A stretch of 12,922 nt of DNA, from the NCBI GenBank assembly GCA_028875335.1, contig JAPPEF010000183.1, positions 1 through 12,922 of the forward strand, in the 5' to 3' direction. This document shows, one piece after another, positions 5,225 to 12,922 of the stretch; the first letter of the stretch is position 1, and each line of letters begins with the position of its first letter. A model generated the notes under the pieces. That model was not told where the DNA came from and searched no databases. It saw only the letters and a program-made list of their open reading frames with translations. The translations under genes and the position numbers were made by a program. This stretch comes from Gemmatimonadota bacterium (lineage in GTDB: Bacteria; Latescibacterota; UBA2968; UBA8231).

Positions 5225-5713
5225 TCACGTCAGCTCGCTAGCACGTTCTAGCACCATCTGGCGCGTCCGAACGTTCAGTCGAAACCGCAGAGCTTGAAGA
5301 CGATTCAAAACGGGTTGGACAGCATCGAGCATGCCGCGCTCCTTGGCCAGCAACAAGATGCCGAGGGTACCGGAGATATCCAACTCCAGTGACCGGGCAT
5401 ATCGCCGTGCGTCTCGGTCATCGAGGAGGAGCAACGCATCCCGTGTCTCCAGTCCCAAAGCGAGCACTTCCTTCTCGCCATCCCCAAGATGCGTAACCAT
5501 AGGGAGCAGCGTCCGGTCGCGTACCGGCCGCACGGTCAGCCACGAAAGCTCCTCTAGATTAGGAAGGCGTACATTGCGCCGTCGGCCCTCTTCCAATTCT
5601 GCTACCACCGCTTCCGGGACGTACACTTGCCCGACGAGTGCGGGCAGAAGTTCCAACACGTCGGCTTGGTGCAGGTACTGGAGAGGAGAAGTATTACAGA
5701 TGACGTTGGGCAC
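5225..5713 (-). CDS. DUF3368 PIN-like toxin
   Basis: A 162-residue PIN-fold protein of the DUF3368 family, the usual partner of UPF0175 antitoxins. Acidic and signature residues seen: ICNTSPLQYL at residues 5-14 (the first PIN Asp position reads Asn, as in many DUF3368 members), AVVAELEEG, LGDGEKEVLALGLE, LLLDDRDARRYA, and the family ending GTLGILLLAKERGMLDAVQPVLNRL then QALRFRL. PIN toxins are metal-dependent RNases; activity here is inferred from family. The start ATG 5713 lies within the end of the antitoxin gene (20-nt overlap), giving the antitoxin-toxin order typical of such pairs and coupled translation. The gene is GC-rich, unlike the AT-rich DNA on both sides. Its stop is immediately followed by the right arm of the 80-bp palindrome. 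Confidence 0.86.
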   Translation of the reverse strand: MPNVICNTSPLQYLHQADVLELLPALVGQVYVPEAVVAELEEGRRRNVRLPNLEELSWLTVRPVRDRTLLPMVTHLGDGEKEVLALGLETRDALLLLDDRDARRYARSLELDISGTLGILLLAKERGMLDAVQPVLNRLQALRFRLNVRTRQMVLERASELT

Positions 5714-5960
5714 TAGCCAAGTCCTGTTGGAGATCTTCCTCGGTCAGGTGGAAGGTATCAACGCCGTAGTCGGCTAACTTCGTCAGGAACAATGGCTTGG
5801 GAATGCCGGCTAGCTTGGCTGCCGCTCCCGAGGACAACCGTCCCAACTCGTAGAGCTTGACGGCGACGAGGAGCTTAGCCTCTTCGTTGAACTGCTCAGG
5901 TGAACATCCGAGGGCCAGTAGGACCTCATCGCTGTAGTCAATGGTCAATGTTCTGTTCAT
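5694..5960 (-). CDS. UPF0175 family antitoxin
   Basis: An 88-residue protein, MNRTLTIDYSDEVLLALGCS, then PEQFNEEAKLLVAVKLYELG and RLSSGAAAKLAGIPKPLFLT, then KLADYGVDTF. This is the UPF0175 pattern: a short N-terminal strand, then a helical DNA-binding-like core with the A-A-x-L-A-G-I-x-x-x-x-F turn. It should neutralise the DUF3368 toxin encoded downstream with a 20-nt overlap, and probably represses the operon. A purine-rich ribosome site (AGAGGATAGGG) precedes ATG 5960. Its start overlaps the end of the 5938-6156 ORF by 23 nt. An internal piece (VAVKLYELGRLSS) is duplicated at the hisA 3' end. Confidence 0.9.
   Translation of the reverse strand: MNRTLTIDYSDEVLLALGCSPEQFNEEAKLLVAVKLYELGRLSSGAAAKLAGIPKPLFLTKLADYGVDTFHLTEEDLQQDLASAQRHL
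5828..5868. repeat. 41-bp direct repeat, copy 2 (inside the UPF0175 gene)
   Basis: This copy matches 1706-1746 at 40 of 41 bases. Here it is intact coding sequence, so it is the likely type of source for the scar at the hisA end, either directly or through a sister copy. Confidence 0.9.
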
Positions 5961-6156
5961 CCCTATCCTCTCTTTTTTTAGTTTCTTTGTCGTCGTTATT
6001 AGGGAGATGAATTAAAGTAGATAATGCCTTTTTTAATTCAGCCTCATCTTTCAATGCTTGCGATAATCTTTCTGAAAGCTCACCTAATACAACACGGACA
6101 CTATTTGCGTATTCCAAACATTGCTCATCAGTTAATGTATGTACTCCTTGGCTCAA
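5938..6156 (-). CDS. Small charged helical ORF upstream of the antitoxin
   Basis: A 72-residue frame starting at TTG 6156 (LSQGVHTLTDEQCLEYANSV). It is predicted helical in the middle (VLGELSERLSQALKDEAELKKAL) and ends in a very charged tail (DDKETKKREDRDEQNIDH). No ATG start is available. The frame stays open upstream for about 14 codons (NGHSPIFLLHRA) to TAA, and that stretch reads protein-like, so the gene may have lost its N-terminus next to the R-M gene end. It overlaps the UPF0175 start by 23 nt and is AT-rich while the antitoxin is GC-rich, so this may be a joint. Function is unknown. Confidence 0.45.
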   Translation of the reverse strand: MSQGVHTLTDEQCLEYANSVRVVLGELSERLSQALKDEAELKKALSTLIHLPNNDDKETKKREDRDEQNIDH

Positions 6157-6225
6157 TGCACGATGTAAAAGAAATATGGGACTATGACCATTTATAAGTT
6201 ACTCAACAATGTCAACCAGAGTTAC

Positions 6226-9200
6226 TTACACCGCCACCACCGCTTCCGTATCCCCCGCTGCCAGCGCATTCATATACGCCAGCGTCATATCGCGGGTGCG
6301 GTATGTTCCGCAGGCGGCTTCGTCTTCGCGGCGGACGATGGGGAAGGTGTTGAGGACGTATTCGGCGTCGTCACGCGACAGGCCGTAGAGGTGGAAGTAG
6401 AGCGCGTCGAGGCGGGCGCGGAGGTGGCGGCGTTCCTCTTCGTCCCAGATGAAGGGCTCGCCATCGTAGCCGAGGTCGCGGGCGAAGGGGGACATGTCGT
6501 GGGCGGTGTAGGTGAGGCGGAGCACGTGGTCGCGGACGAGGTCGCGGGCGGTCGTTGCGCCGAACTCTCTCTTATAAGCGTTGGGGGAGACCAGTGGTAA
6601 CTGCTCGACGATATACCAGTTCAGTGTAACGCCCTGAATCTTCTGTCGAACAACGTAGTCAAAGGCCATGCTGTTTAGACATGACACGATGCAACAACAC
6701 GCGACCGCCTCCGTTTTAGTGGGCAGTAGGATATTATTGGCGTTCACCTCATAGGCCGCATGTGGTCCTATCGCAGCAATCATAGTACGAACATTAGTTG
6801 CTGCCGTGATTCGCTTGTAAGTAAGGATATAACCACGAGTAGATGTAATCTTGCGATGGGATGAATCAACGAAATACCTGATGCTGGGCAGCCAATTCGG
6901 ATTCGCGTGCTCCTCCGGCGTAGCTTCACGCGGTTGACCGGTCCGATTCAGGTTCTCTGGATTGACCACGACGCTAGCGGCGCGATGATCGAATGCCTGC
7001 ACCATCTTACCTTCATACAGCGGCAAGTACAACTCCTTGCCTTTCTTCCAGTGATTGCCCTCGACCGGATAGAAACCTTCCGCATCGAGTTGTTCAGCAG
7101 TCCTGAAGAGATCTGAGTCATTGGTCATGTCGAACATACGCGTGTACTTCACCCGCCACGTGCGTTTCTTTCTATTTTGCAGATGCTTCACCAACACCGG
7201 ATGCCGCTCGTAAATTCCACGAGTGATCTCGGCGTCCCTCCGACTGCGGAACACGGGCGCGGTGCCAGTATTCGGATTCACGCGGGCAAAGTCTTTCGGC
7301 GTCAATGGAAAGCAGCGGTCCTCGTCATGGACTGTTTTCGTGTCGTGCAGAAAAAAGGCGCATTCGGTCTGGTCAAATCGTCGCTCCTCACCGCCCAAGA
7401 TAAGGACGCAGAATTTGAAAGAAGCGTGGATGTCCTTGAAGAAGATTTTCTTGTTCTCAAAATCCAATAGGCCGCCCACTCGTCCGTTGGTCGAAACGGA
7501 CTTGAAGAATCGCGCCGCTGTCTTGTCGGCGTAAATGCCTGAAGGCGTCAGCAAGCCGACAAATCCATTCGGTTTAATCAGGTTCATAGACCGCTCGACG
7601 AACAGCGAATACAAGTTGATGTCGCCACCGCTGAGCAACGGATAATCGCCACCAGAGCGAACACTTGACTCAGGCTCTCGGCCTGCGCCTTGGCCGCGTC
7701 GAACTCAGCCGCAAGGAATGCTCCCTGATCGCGCAACCGCTGAATGCCTTTTCGCCGCGCCGCCGCCGTCGGTGCCAGAGCGAGTTCTATATCACGAGTT
7801 GCAAACCACTCGACTTCTTGCAGCTTGATCCGATCCCACGGCGGATTGCCAATAACCGCGTCAAATCCACCTTGCGGACGGCTTTCTTGCCACCTATGCC
7901 ACACCCCCGGAAAAGCCACCTCCCAATGCAAGAAGTCCTCGCGGTTGGCAATGGACGTGGCCTCGTGCCATAGCTTGGCAAAGTCGGAAATGTCCTCCTC
8001 CGGCCCTCGCGCCAAAAGCTCGTACGCATTCGCCGTATGCTGACCGAGCGTCGTAACCAACGGCCCCTCAAATTCAGCGCGTTCGTCCCTCTTCATACCC
8101 GCCGTCAGCCAACGCCAGCCACACAGAAAGTCGAGCAAGCCGCGCAGGTCAGCGGTCGTCTCCTCCACCCCACCGAACAACTCCGCCGATTCCTTCACCT
8201 CCGCCACGTCCGCGTCGGACATCTCCTCAATCCGCTGCATCCCGTCGGTAGCCATCTCCGCCCCGGCAATGGCGCTACTGGCAAACATCCCGCCGAGCCG
8301 GTGCAACTCATCCGTGGCGTCCCGCACCCGCAGCCCAACCAGCGAGTCGCCGCAACGCAAATGGTGATCGAGGAAGGATAGTGGCGCTCCCACGGTAAAG
8401 CTGTGTAGCCACAGCGACACCTTGGCCAACTCGACCGTCAGCCGATTCTTATCCACCCCGTAAATGCAGCGCTTGAGCACCATGCGGCGAATAATGGCCT
8501 GATCGGTAAGCTGCACCTCGTCCAAAACCCATTTCGATTCGTCGGCCCGTTTGCGAATGTCCTCCCGGATCGCCGCCACGCGCCCCACCAATGGCGACGC
8601 ATACTCACCGTCTAGCCACTCTGGAACCGAGGGGACGCGCTCGATTAACTCGGCGATGTAGTCCGACAGGAAATCCACCGCCGTGACGAGGAAGTGCCCG
8701 CTGCCCATCGCCGGATCCAGAACTTTGAGGTCTAGTACGGCCTCTGCCGGATCGAGTTGCTCAAGTTCCTCCCGCCGTTCTTGCTTGGATCGACGATCGC
8801 TTTTAAGCGCAGCGGCCTTTTCTGCAAAGGCGTTAAGCCGCTCTTCGGCCAGTGGCTTTAAGGTCCGCTCGACAATCAGATCGACGAGTTCCTGAGAGGT
8901 ATAAAAACTGCCGCTGTCCTTGCGGGCATACGGATTGGGACGAATGGAAATTTTGCCATCGTCATCGCGCACCGGCTCGCGCTCCAACAGCCGCTCGTAG
9001 ATCGAGCCAAGCTGCTGCACGGACATGTCGCGGTAATTGACAAAGCGGCGCACGCCCTGCGAATCCTCGGCGTGGCTCAGGTCGTAGATGATGGGCGCGA
9101 TTTCTTCATCAGCCAGACGGACCGTTTCCAACAATGGAGCAGCTTCCATCGCAAACAGCCCGCCGTTATACGGCGGCAGACCAATGGACTCGTCGCCCTT

Positions 9201-10208
9201 GTCGATAAGCTTGAACAACGTCGTCAGGTGATCGTAATAATTGGTGGCAATCGCCGAGTACGTATCGTCAGCCGCCATCCTGCTCGCAATGTCATCGCGG
9301 ACAGGATGGCGCAAACCATAGTCGTCGTATCGCTCATCGTTGACCGGAAGCAGCCCCCGATCCTCGGCATAGAGCACAAACAGCAGCCGATAGAGAAAGA
9401 TCAACGCCGCATCTCGGCTCGCGACGAGGCTTTCCTCCGACTTCTGCACAAGCGCATTGACGAGATTGGGAAACACCCGCTCAAACACCACCCCCGAAAG
9501 ATCCTGCGCGACCTGTTCCTCATAGCGCCGACCCTCAGCTAGCGCCTCTTCAAGGAACGTAGTCGTAGCCCCATCCCGTAGCGTGAAAGACTCGCGACGG
9601 AACAGCAGATGAAAAACGCGGAGCTCATCTTCCTTGCCGGGCTGGAGCAGTTCGGCCAAGTCGGCTTCAAAGTAGCCGCTAGCACGCGGTCGAGCGCGAT
9701 AGTCGTACAGCCGCCAGACGCTGCCATTGGTCAGAATGCCCCAGCGAATGCGCCCCTCTGACTCGATCTCAGCCGTCGCCAAATATCGAAGAATCTGACC
9801 GTGCGGCGTCCCACGCTGCGCCCGATCCTTCCGGTCCCGGCTGTCGAGCGCAAGCCCAAAGCGCTTACTCTCTTCAACTACGGTCGCGTACTGGAAGGGA
9901 TTCCCGGCCCGCGCCTTGGATTCGGCGTCAGCAAAAAGCAGGTGATCGGGAATGTCCTCATGGCCGGCGGCGCTTGGCTGAGGTACGTACTCGGTCCATC
10001 CCAATAGCTCCAGAACCGGACGAATCAACTCTTCCTCCGTGCGAGCTTCGTTGGGATTTCGGGAAGAACGGCTGAGGGCGTCGTGATGTCGAGCAACGTC
10101 GTTCCTAAACGCAGCAAACGCTTCCGGCTGGTCAACAGACGCTTGCCACTCGGGCGTGGTCTTTATGCCGTCGGTGAGGAAATAGTGAGTGAATAGCTGG
10201 CCGGTCAT
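6226..10208 (-). pseudogene. Type IIG (Eco57I-like) restriction-methyltransferase, one frameshift
   Basis: Two frames (10208 to about 7645, then about 7645 to 6226) form one protein of about 1,327 residues. Domains in order: an N-terminal PD-(D/E)XK nuclease (D88 in IPDHLLF, E113-S-K115 in VVEESK); a helical connector; an N6-adenine methyltransferase with FYTSQELVDLIVERT (motif X, about 435-449), LDPAMGSGHFLV (SAM-binding motif I, about 497-508) and GNPPW (motif IV, 787-791); then a specificity region ending in KIQGVTLNWYIVEQLP and YVLNTFPIVRREDEA. Such single-chain enzymes methylate and cut near an asymmetric site. The break is near residue 854: reading ALVA-DYPLLSGGDINLYSLF requires one extra base (probably G) in GTGGCGATTATCC. 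Without it the first frame ends after 20 foreign residues, before the target-recognition domain. This could be true inactivation, phase variation or a sequencing error. No separate S or M gene is near. PglX-like proteins of BREX/DISARM share this architecture, but no partner genes are present. Confidence 0.86.
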
Positions 10209-10223
10209 ATTGAGAGAAAGCCG

Positions 10224-11561
10224 CTAGTGCCCAGACAGCTTAAACAGATTGACCGCCGTAAAATTGATGATGGCCCAGATCGTAAACAGCAGCGCCAACT
10301 CGGTCCACAGCGACATCCGCTCGTCTTTGGACACCCGCATCGCCAGATGCAGCACCGCATAGGCCATTGGGATGAGCAGCAGATTGTTGGCATTGGCTCC
10401 TTTGAGCACAAAGTCGAGGGTGCGCGGATCGAACAATATGAACAGCAGCCACCCAAACGGGAAGGCGATCTGGAAAATGCGGACCCAGCGCCGGTAGCCC
10501 TCTTCGCCGACCAGCGCGCTCACCTTCAGTTGCCGCAGAAAGTCAGCGCCGATCCGTCCCGAAGAAGCCGCGAAAACTAGCAGCGTAGAAAAGAGCGTGC
10601 AAAACCCCCCGAACATGAAGATGCAATACGCCCAACCGCCAATGCTCTCGGTGAAAATCAGCGATACTTGCTCGACGACCTTCATGCCTTCGGGCAAGAC
10701 TTGTAACTGATTGAGCACCGACGCGCCCAGCAGGTAATACGCGCACGTAACCACCAGCGCGATCCCCGTACACACGCCCGCATCTGTGATCAAGACCCGC
10801 ATCCAGCCCCGGTACCGCGCCTGCCATTCCGGGCTATCGTCTTTTGGCCCGACGAAATCCGGGTAGCCTTTTTCCACGATCCAGTACGGATACATGAAAA
10901 GCTCGACTGCGGTGGCGCCGACCGATCCCATCACCGCCAACGCCACAAACGCGCCTTCGGCTGGCATGGCAAAGCGGAAGCCCGAGGCGATTTGCTCGCT
11001 GCTGATTGCGTAGCTCGTGCCTTGCAGTGCGAGCACCGAGCCGATTACTACCAAGCTGAAGGTCGCCACCAGCACAGAGACCATTTTCTCCAAGTCGCCG
11101 TATAGCCCCCGCCACAGCAAAACCGACATGGCGAGGAACAGTACTACCGCCCACACTTGTTCGGGTGCAAAGGGAAAAACTGTGACCATCAGCCCGGCCA
11201 CCGACCCCAAGATGCCGATGACGGCCACCGTCACCGAGAAGTAGCCTACCACGCACAGCCACGCAATCCACGAGGTGCCGCGCCAGCGCGCACCCGGCAC
11301 TTGGTCGAGGATTTGCACGGTACTGCTCTTGCGCAACAGGCACTGCCGGCCCAATTCGAGCTGAATTACAAACTTGACCAAACAGGCCAAGATCACGCCC
11401 CAGAGAAAGACAAAACCGACCTCGGCCCCCATCCGCGTCGTCACCAATAACTCGCCCGAGCCGACCACCGACCCAGAGACAACGACGCCGGGGCCGATAT
11501 TGCGTAAGAGGCCGCTAAAACGAGTCGGGGCCTCGCGGATGCTGCTTTGCGCGCTGTCCAT
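10224..11561 (-). CDS. NRAMP-related metal transporter with variant metal-site motifs
   Basis: A 445-residue polytopic membrane protein with about 11 hydrophobic helices (LeuT-fold NRAMP/SLC11 family). ATG 11561 is chosen because GGAG lies 8 nt upstream; a longer TTG start at 11609 lacks this. In classical NRAMPs helix 1 has DPGN and helix 6 has MPH, which bind Mn2+/Fe2+. Here helix 1 reads GPGVVVSGSVVGSGELLVTT (GSGE at about 34-37) and helix 6 reads GSVGATAVELFMYPYW (about 212-227), so both motifs are changed. This resembles NRAMP-related branches with altered ion choice (NRMT-type Mg2+ transporters are one). The substrate cannot be assigned. It probably uses proton or ion coupling to import a divalent cation. 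It ends 15 nt before the R-M gene on the same strand, so read-through into that gene is likely. Confidence 0.85.
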   Translation of the reverse strand: MDSAQSSIREAPTRFSGLLRNIGPGVVVSGSVVGSGELLVTTRMGAEVGFVFLWGVILACLVKFVIQLELGRQCLLRKSSTVQILDQVPGARWRGTSWIAWLCVVGYFSVTVAVIGILGSVAGLMVTVFPFAPEQVWAVVLFLAMSVLLWRGLYGDLEKMVSVLVATFSLVVIGSVLALQGTSYAISSEQIASGFRFAMPAEGAFVALAVMGSVGATAVELFMYPYWIVEKGYPDFVGPKDDSPEWQARYRGWMRVLITDAGVCTGIALVVTCAYYLLGASVLNQLQVLPEGMKVVEQVSLIFTESIGGWAYCIFMFGGFCTLFSTLLVFAASSGRIGADFLRQLKVSALVGEEGYRRWVRIFQIAFPFGWLLFILFDPRTLDFVLKGANANNLLLIPMAYAVLHLAMRVSKDERMSLWTELALLFTIWAIINFTAVNLFKLSGH

Positions 11562-11590
11562 AAATGCACTCCGTTTTGTCGTCTGGGGAC

Positions 11591-11607
11591 GCGGGCAAGA
11601 CGCCCGC
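11591..11607. repeat. Short GC hairpin GCGGGC-AAGAC-GCCCGC
   Basis: A 6-bp perfect stem with a 5-nt loop, 30 bp upstream of the transporter start. This GCGGGCAAGA(C/T)GCCCGC form is a recurrent intergenic palindrome in many bacteria, so it may be one copy of a dispersed repeat. Confidence 0.5.
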
Positions 11608-11633
11608 AAAAGCGGCTTTAAGATAGGGACTCA

Positions 11634-11679
11634 GGCCGCAGATGCCAGCAGTGCGCGGGAGCATAGGCAGTCTGCGGCC
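11634..11679. repeat. Long inverted repeat in the divergent intergenic region
   Basis: GGCCGCAGA (11634-11642) pairs with TCTGCGGCC (11671-11679), and the stem can extend inward with TGCC (11643-11646) and GGCA (11666-11669). CGATTTTAG follows on the plus strand. Lying between divergent genes it does not fit an ordinary terminator, although it may insulate the nuclease gene or act in a leader. The region 11562-11851 (290 bp) otherwise holds no gene; both divergent promoters should be here, but no confident -35/-10 pair was picked. Confidence 0.6.
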
Positions 11680-11851
11680 CGATTTTAGATTGCATTGGCA
11701 CAGCCTCGCGCTATTGCTGTTATTACCATCCCTGTATCCTTTCCGCTACACTCCCGCGCCTCTGAATCCCCTCCTCCCCTCTGAGCCGCCGTCTTGGCAC
11801 GATTCTTGCCCGTTGCGGGTACCACCCCACCCGCAACCCAAGGCATGGCTC

Positions 11852-12739
11852 ATGGCCGAATTCGATACCATCGCCAAACATCTCATCCACACCTACCCCC
11901 ACGACTTCGCTCGCTTCTCCCTCCACCAAGACGACGTCGAGGTACTCGACGTGATCGACACCGAGCAACCCACCGTCGAAGCCCACCGCACCGACAGCCT
12001 CATCCGCGTGCGCGTCGCTGGCGAAGAGGCGTTGATCCATCACGAGTTTCAAACCACGGATAGCAAACCACCCATGCCGCAGCGGATGGCTGGCTATATT
12101 GGGCGCGGCATTGAGCAGCACGGCCTGCCGATCTACTCCAGCGTCATCTATCTGCGTCCCGACGCTGGCCGCACCGATCCGGGGCACTATCTCCAAGAGC
12201 GGCACGGCTTTCGCGTCTTGGTGCAATACAAGGTGATTCGGCTAAGTGACCTAGACGGCCAACGCATTCTCGACGAGGGGCATTCGGGCTTGCTTCCGTT
12301 TGTGCCGTTGATGCAGCGGCCAGTGGGGGTGGATGCCGAGGCGTGGTTGCGCCAGTGTGTTCACCGAGCGCAAGAGGTGCCGATGGACGAGACGGTCAAG
12401 GCCAATTACTTGGCCGATCTTGCCATTCTGAGCGGTTTGGTGTATAAATCAGAAACGATTATGACCATCATCTTGGAGGAAACCATGTACGAATCGTCGG
12501 TAGTGCAGTATTTCACGGAAAAAGGCATAGAGCAAGGCATAGAGCAAGGCATAGAGCAAGGCATCCGCGAAAGCATCCAAGACGTGTTGGCACTGCGTTT
12601 TGATGCGGCCACGTCCGATCCGTTGGCCGCTCGCCTTGGGGCCATCGACGATGTGCAGCGTCTCAAGCAGTTGCATCGGGCGGCCATCCAGGTGCCCAGC
12701 CTCGAAGCCTTTAGGCACCTGTTAGATGCCGCCGAGTAG
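11852..12739 (+). CDS. Rpn/PD-(D/E)XK transposase-like nuclease
   Basis: A 295-residue protein from ATG 11852 (MAEFDTIAKHLIHTYPHDFA). It matches the Rpn / putative-transposase PD-(D/E)XK family, which includes recombination-promoting nucleases and is common in genomes rich in mobile elements. Active-site residues: Asp48 (RTDSLIRVRV) and Glu65-x-Gln67 (HHEFQ, the family's variant of ExK), then the core PMPQRMAGYIGRGIEQHGLP and VIYLRPDAG. The C-terminal part has the usual helical stretch NYLADLAILSGLVY, a tandem GIEQ repeat (residues 225-236) and a final helix. The weak AAGG site about 9 nt upstream and strong family start support this ATG; the frame extends 70 codons upstream with poor sequence. 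It faces the transporter across a 290-bp divergent region and ends convergent to the gene at the window edge. Confidence 0.85.
   Translation: MAEFDTIAKHLIHTYPHDFARFSLHQDDVEVLDVIDTEQPTVEAHRTDSLIRVRVAGEEALIHHEFQTTDSKPPMPQRMAGYIGRGIEQHGLPIYSSVIYLRPDAGRTDPGHYLQERHGFRVLVQYKVIRLSDLDGQRILDEGHSGLLPFVPLMQRPVGVDAEAWLRQCVHRAQEVPMDETVKANYLADLAILSGLVYKSETIMTIILEETMYESSVVQYFTEKGIEQGIEQGIEQGIRESIQDVLALRFDAATSDPLAARLGAIDDVQRLKQLHRAAIQVPSLEAFRHLLDAAE
12524..12559 (+). repeat. Three tandem 12-bp units encoding GIEQ
   Basis: GGCATAGAGCAA occurs three times in a row, followed by a partial unit GGCAT. Each unit encodes Gly-Ile-Glu-Gln, so gain or loss of units would keep the frame and lengthen or shorten a helical linker. 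Such repeats are common in tails of Rpn-family proteins. Confidence 0.92.
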
Positions 12740-12817
12740 AGGCACTGAGTAAAGTCAGTTAATAGAAAATAACCCATCCCTGTCGGGGACAAATAGCCGA
12801 GTAGGAGAGGTTGCCAC

Positions 12818-12922
12818 TCAAAAACCAGCCACAATCCCCCGCAGCCCCTCGGCATATTGCCCAAGCACCGCATCGGCCCGATCTCCACTGCCGCGCTTGT
12901 GGATCACTTCCACCGAGCAATA
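12818..12922 (-). CDS. C-terminal end of an unidentified gene
   Basis: An open frame enters from the window edge and ends at TGA 12818-12820, giving 34 residues: YCSVEVIHKRGSGDRADAVL then GQYAEGLRGIVAGF. The sequence looks like the last helix of a globular enzyme and is GC-rich like the backbone genes. It is too short to name. It is convergent with the Rpn-like gene; a weak TCCC/GGGA hairpin (12777-12789) with a T-rich stretch on the minus strand lies between. Confidence 0.5.
   Translation of the reverse strand, partial: YCSVEVIHKRGSGDRADAVLGQYAEGLRGIVAGF

Noticed and set aside
7665..9542. Several plus-strand frames of 60-156 codons within the R-M gene
   Set aside because: They are antisense shadows in GC-rich coding DNA with arginine/proline-rich products and no family match.
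6226..10208. BREX or DISARM locus around the PglX-like methylase
   Set aside because: No PglZ, BrxC, BrxL, DrmA, DrmB or similar gene is in the window, and the N-terminal PD-(D/E)XK fits a stand-alone Type IIG enzyme.
12771..12790. Terminator between the Rpn-like gene and the edge gene
   Set aside because: The TCCC/GGGA stem is only 4 bp and the T-rich stretch is interrupted, so it is not listed as a feature.

Overview
This looks like an accessory stretch of a bacterial chromosome. GC-rich backbone genes (enolase-superfamily enzyme, HisA, R-M enzyme, transporter, Rpn-like nuclease) alternate with visibly AT-rich inserts (about 1750-3950, 4881-5224 and 5940-6225). The host cannot be named from the sequence. 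An eukaryote-type HisA, an NRAMP-related transporter, a UPF0175/DUF3368 toxin-antitoxin pair, an Rpn-like nuclease and a group II intron together suggest an uncultured environmental or host-associated bacterium. A Poribacteria-like or related lineage is only a guess. No rRNA, tRNA or CRISPR array was seen.

Layout: (i) 2-1731, plus strand: a 5'-truncated enolase-superfamily enzyme overlaps by one base (TGATG) an isomerase of the eukaryotic HisA type. The last residues of the HisA lie in a 41-bp patch that also occurs inside the UPF0175 antitoxin gene 4.1 kb downstream, so the hisA 3' end is a recombination joint. (ii) 1794-3894, minus strand, AT-rich: an orphan Xre-type antitoxin, a small two-helix membrane protein, an unrecognised soluble protein and an HNH-like zinc-site protein. 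(iii) 4092-5224: a compact group II intron of about 742 nt, with no reverse transcriptase gene, inserted antisense into a small decayed gene, followed by an 80-bp imperfect palindrome related to a solo element upstream of the Xre gene. (iv) 5225-6156, minus: DUF3368 PIN-type toxin, overlapping UPF0175 antitoxin, and a small charged ORF overlapping the antitoxin. (v) 6226-10208, minus: a large single-chain Type IIG/Eco57I-like restriction-methyltransferase split by one frameshift near 7645. (vi) 10224-11561, minus: an NRAMP-related transporter ending 15 nt before the R-M gene. (vii) 11562-11851: a divergent intergenic region with two inverted repeats. (viii) 11852-12739, plus: an Rpn/PD-(D/E)XK transposase-like nuclease with a 12-bp tandem repeat in its tail. 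(ix) 12818-12922, minus: the 3' end of an unidentified gene.

Functionally, the region from 1700 to 12740 reads as a small defence and mobility island: R-M, toxin-antitoxin parts, a nuclease-like protein, a retroelement RNA and decayed fragments. The least explained part is the AT-rich three-gene group at 2192-3894. The joints and decayed genes suggest repeated insertion and deletion here.
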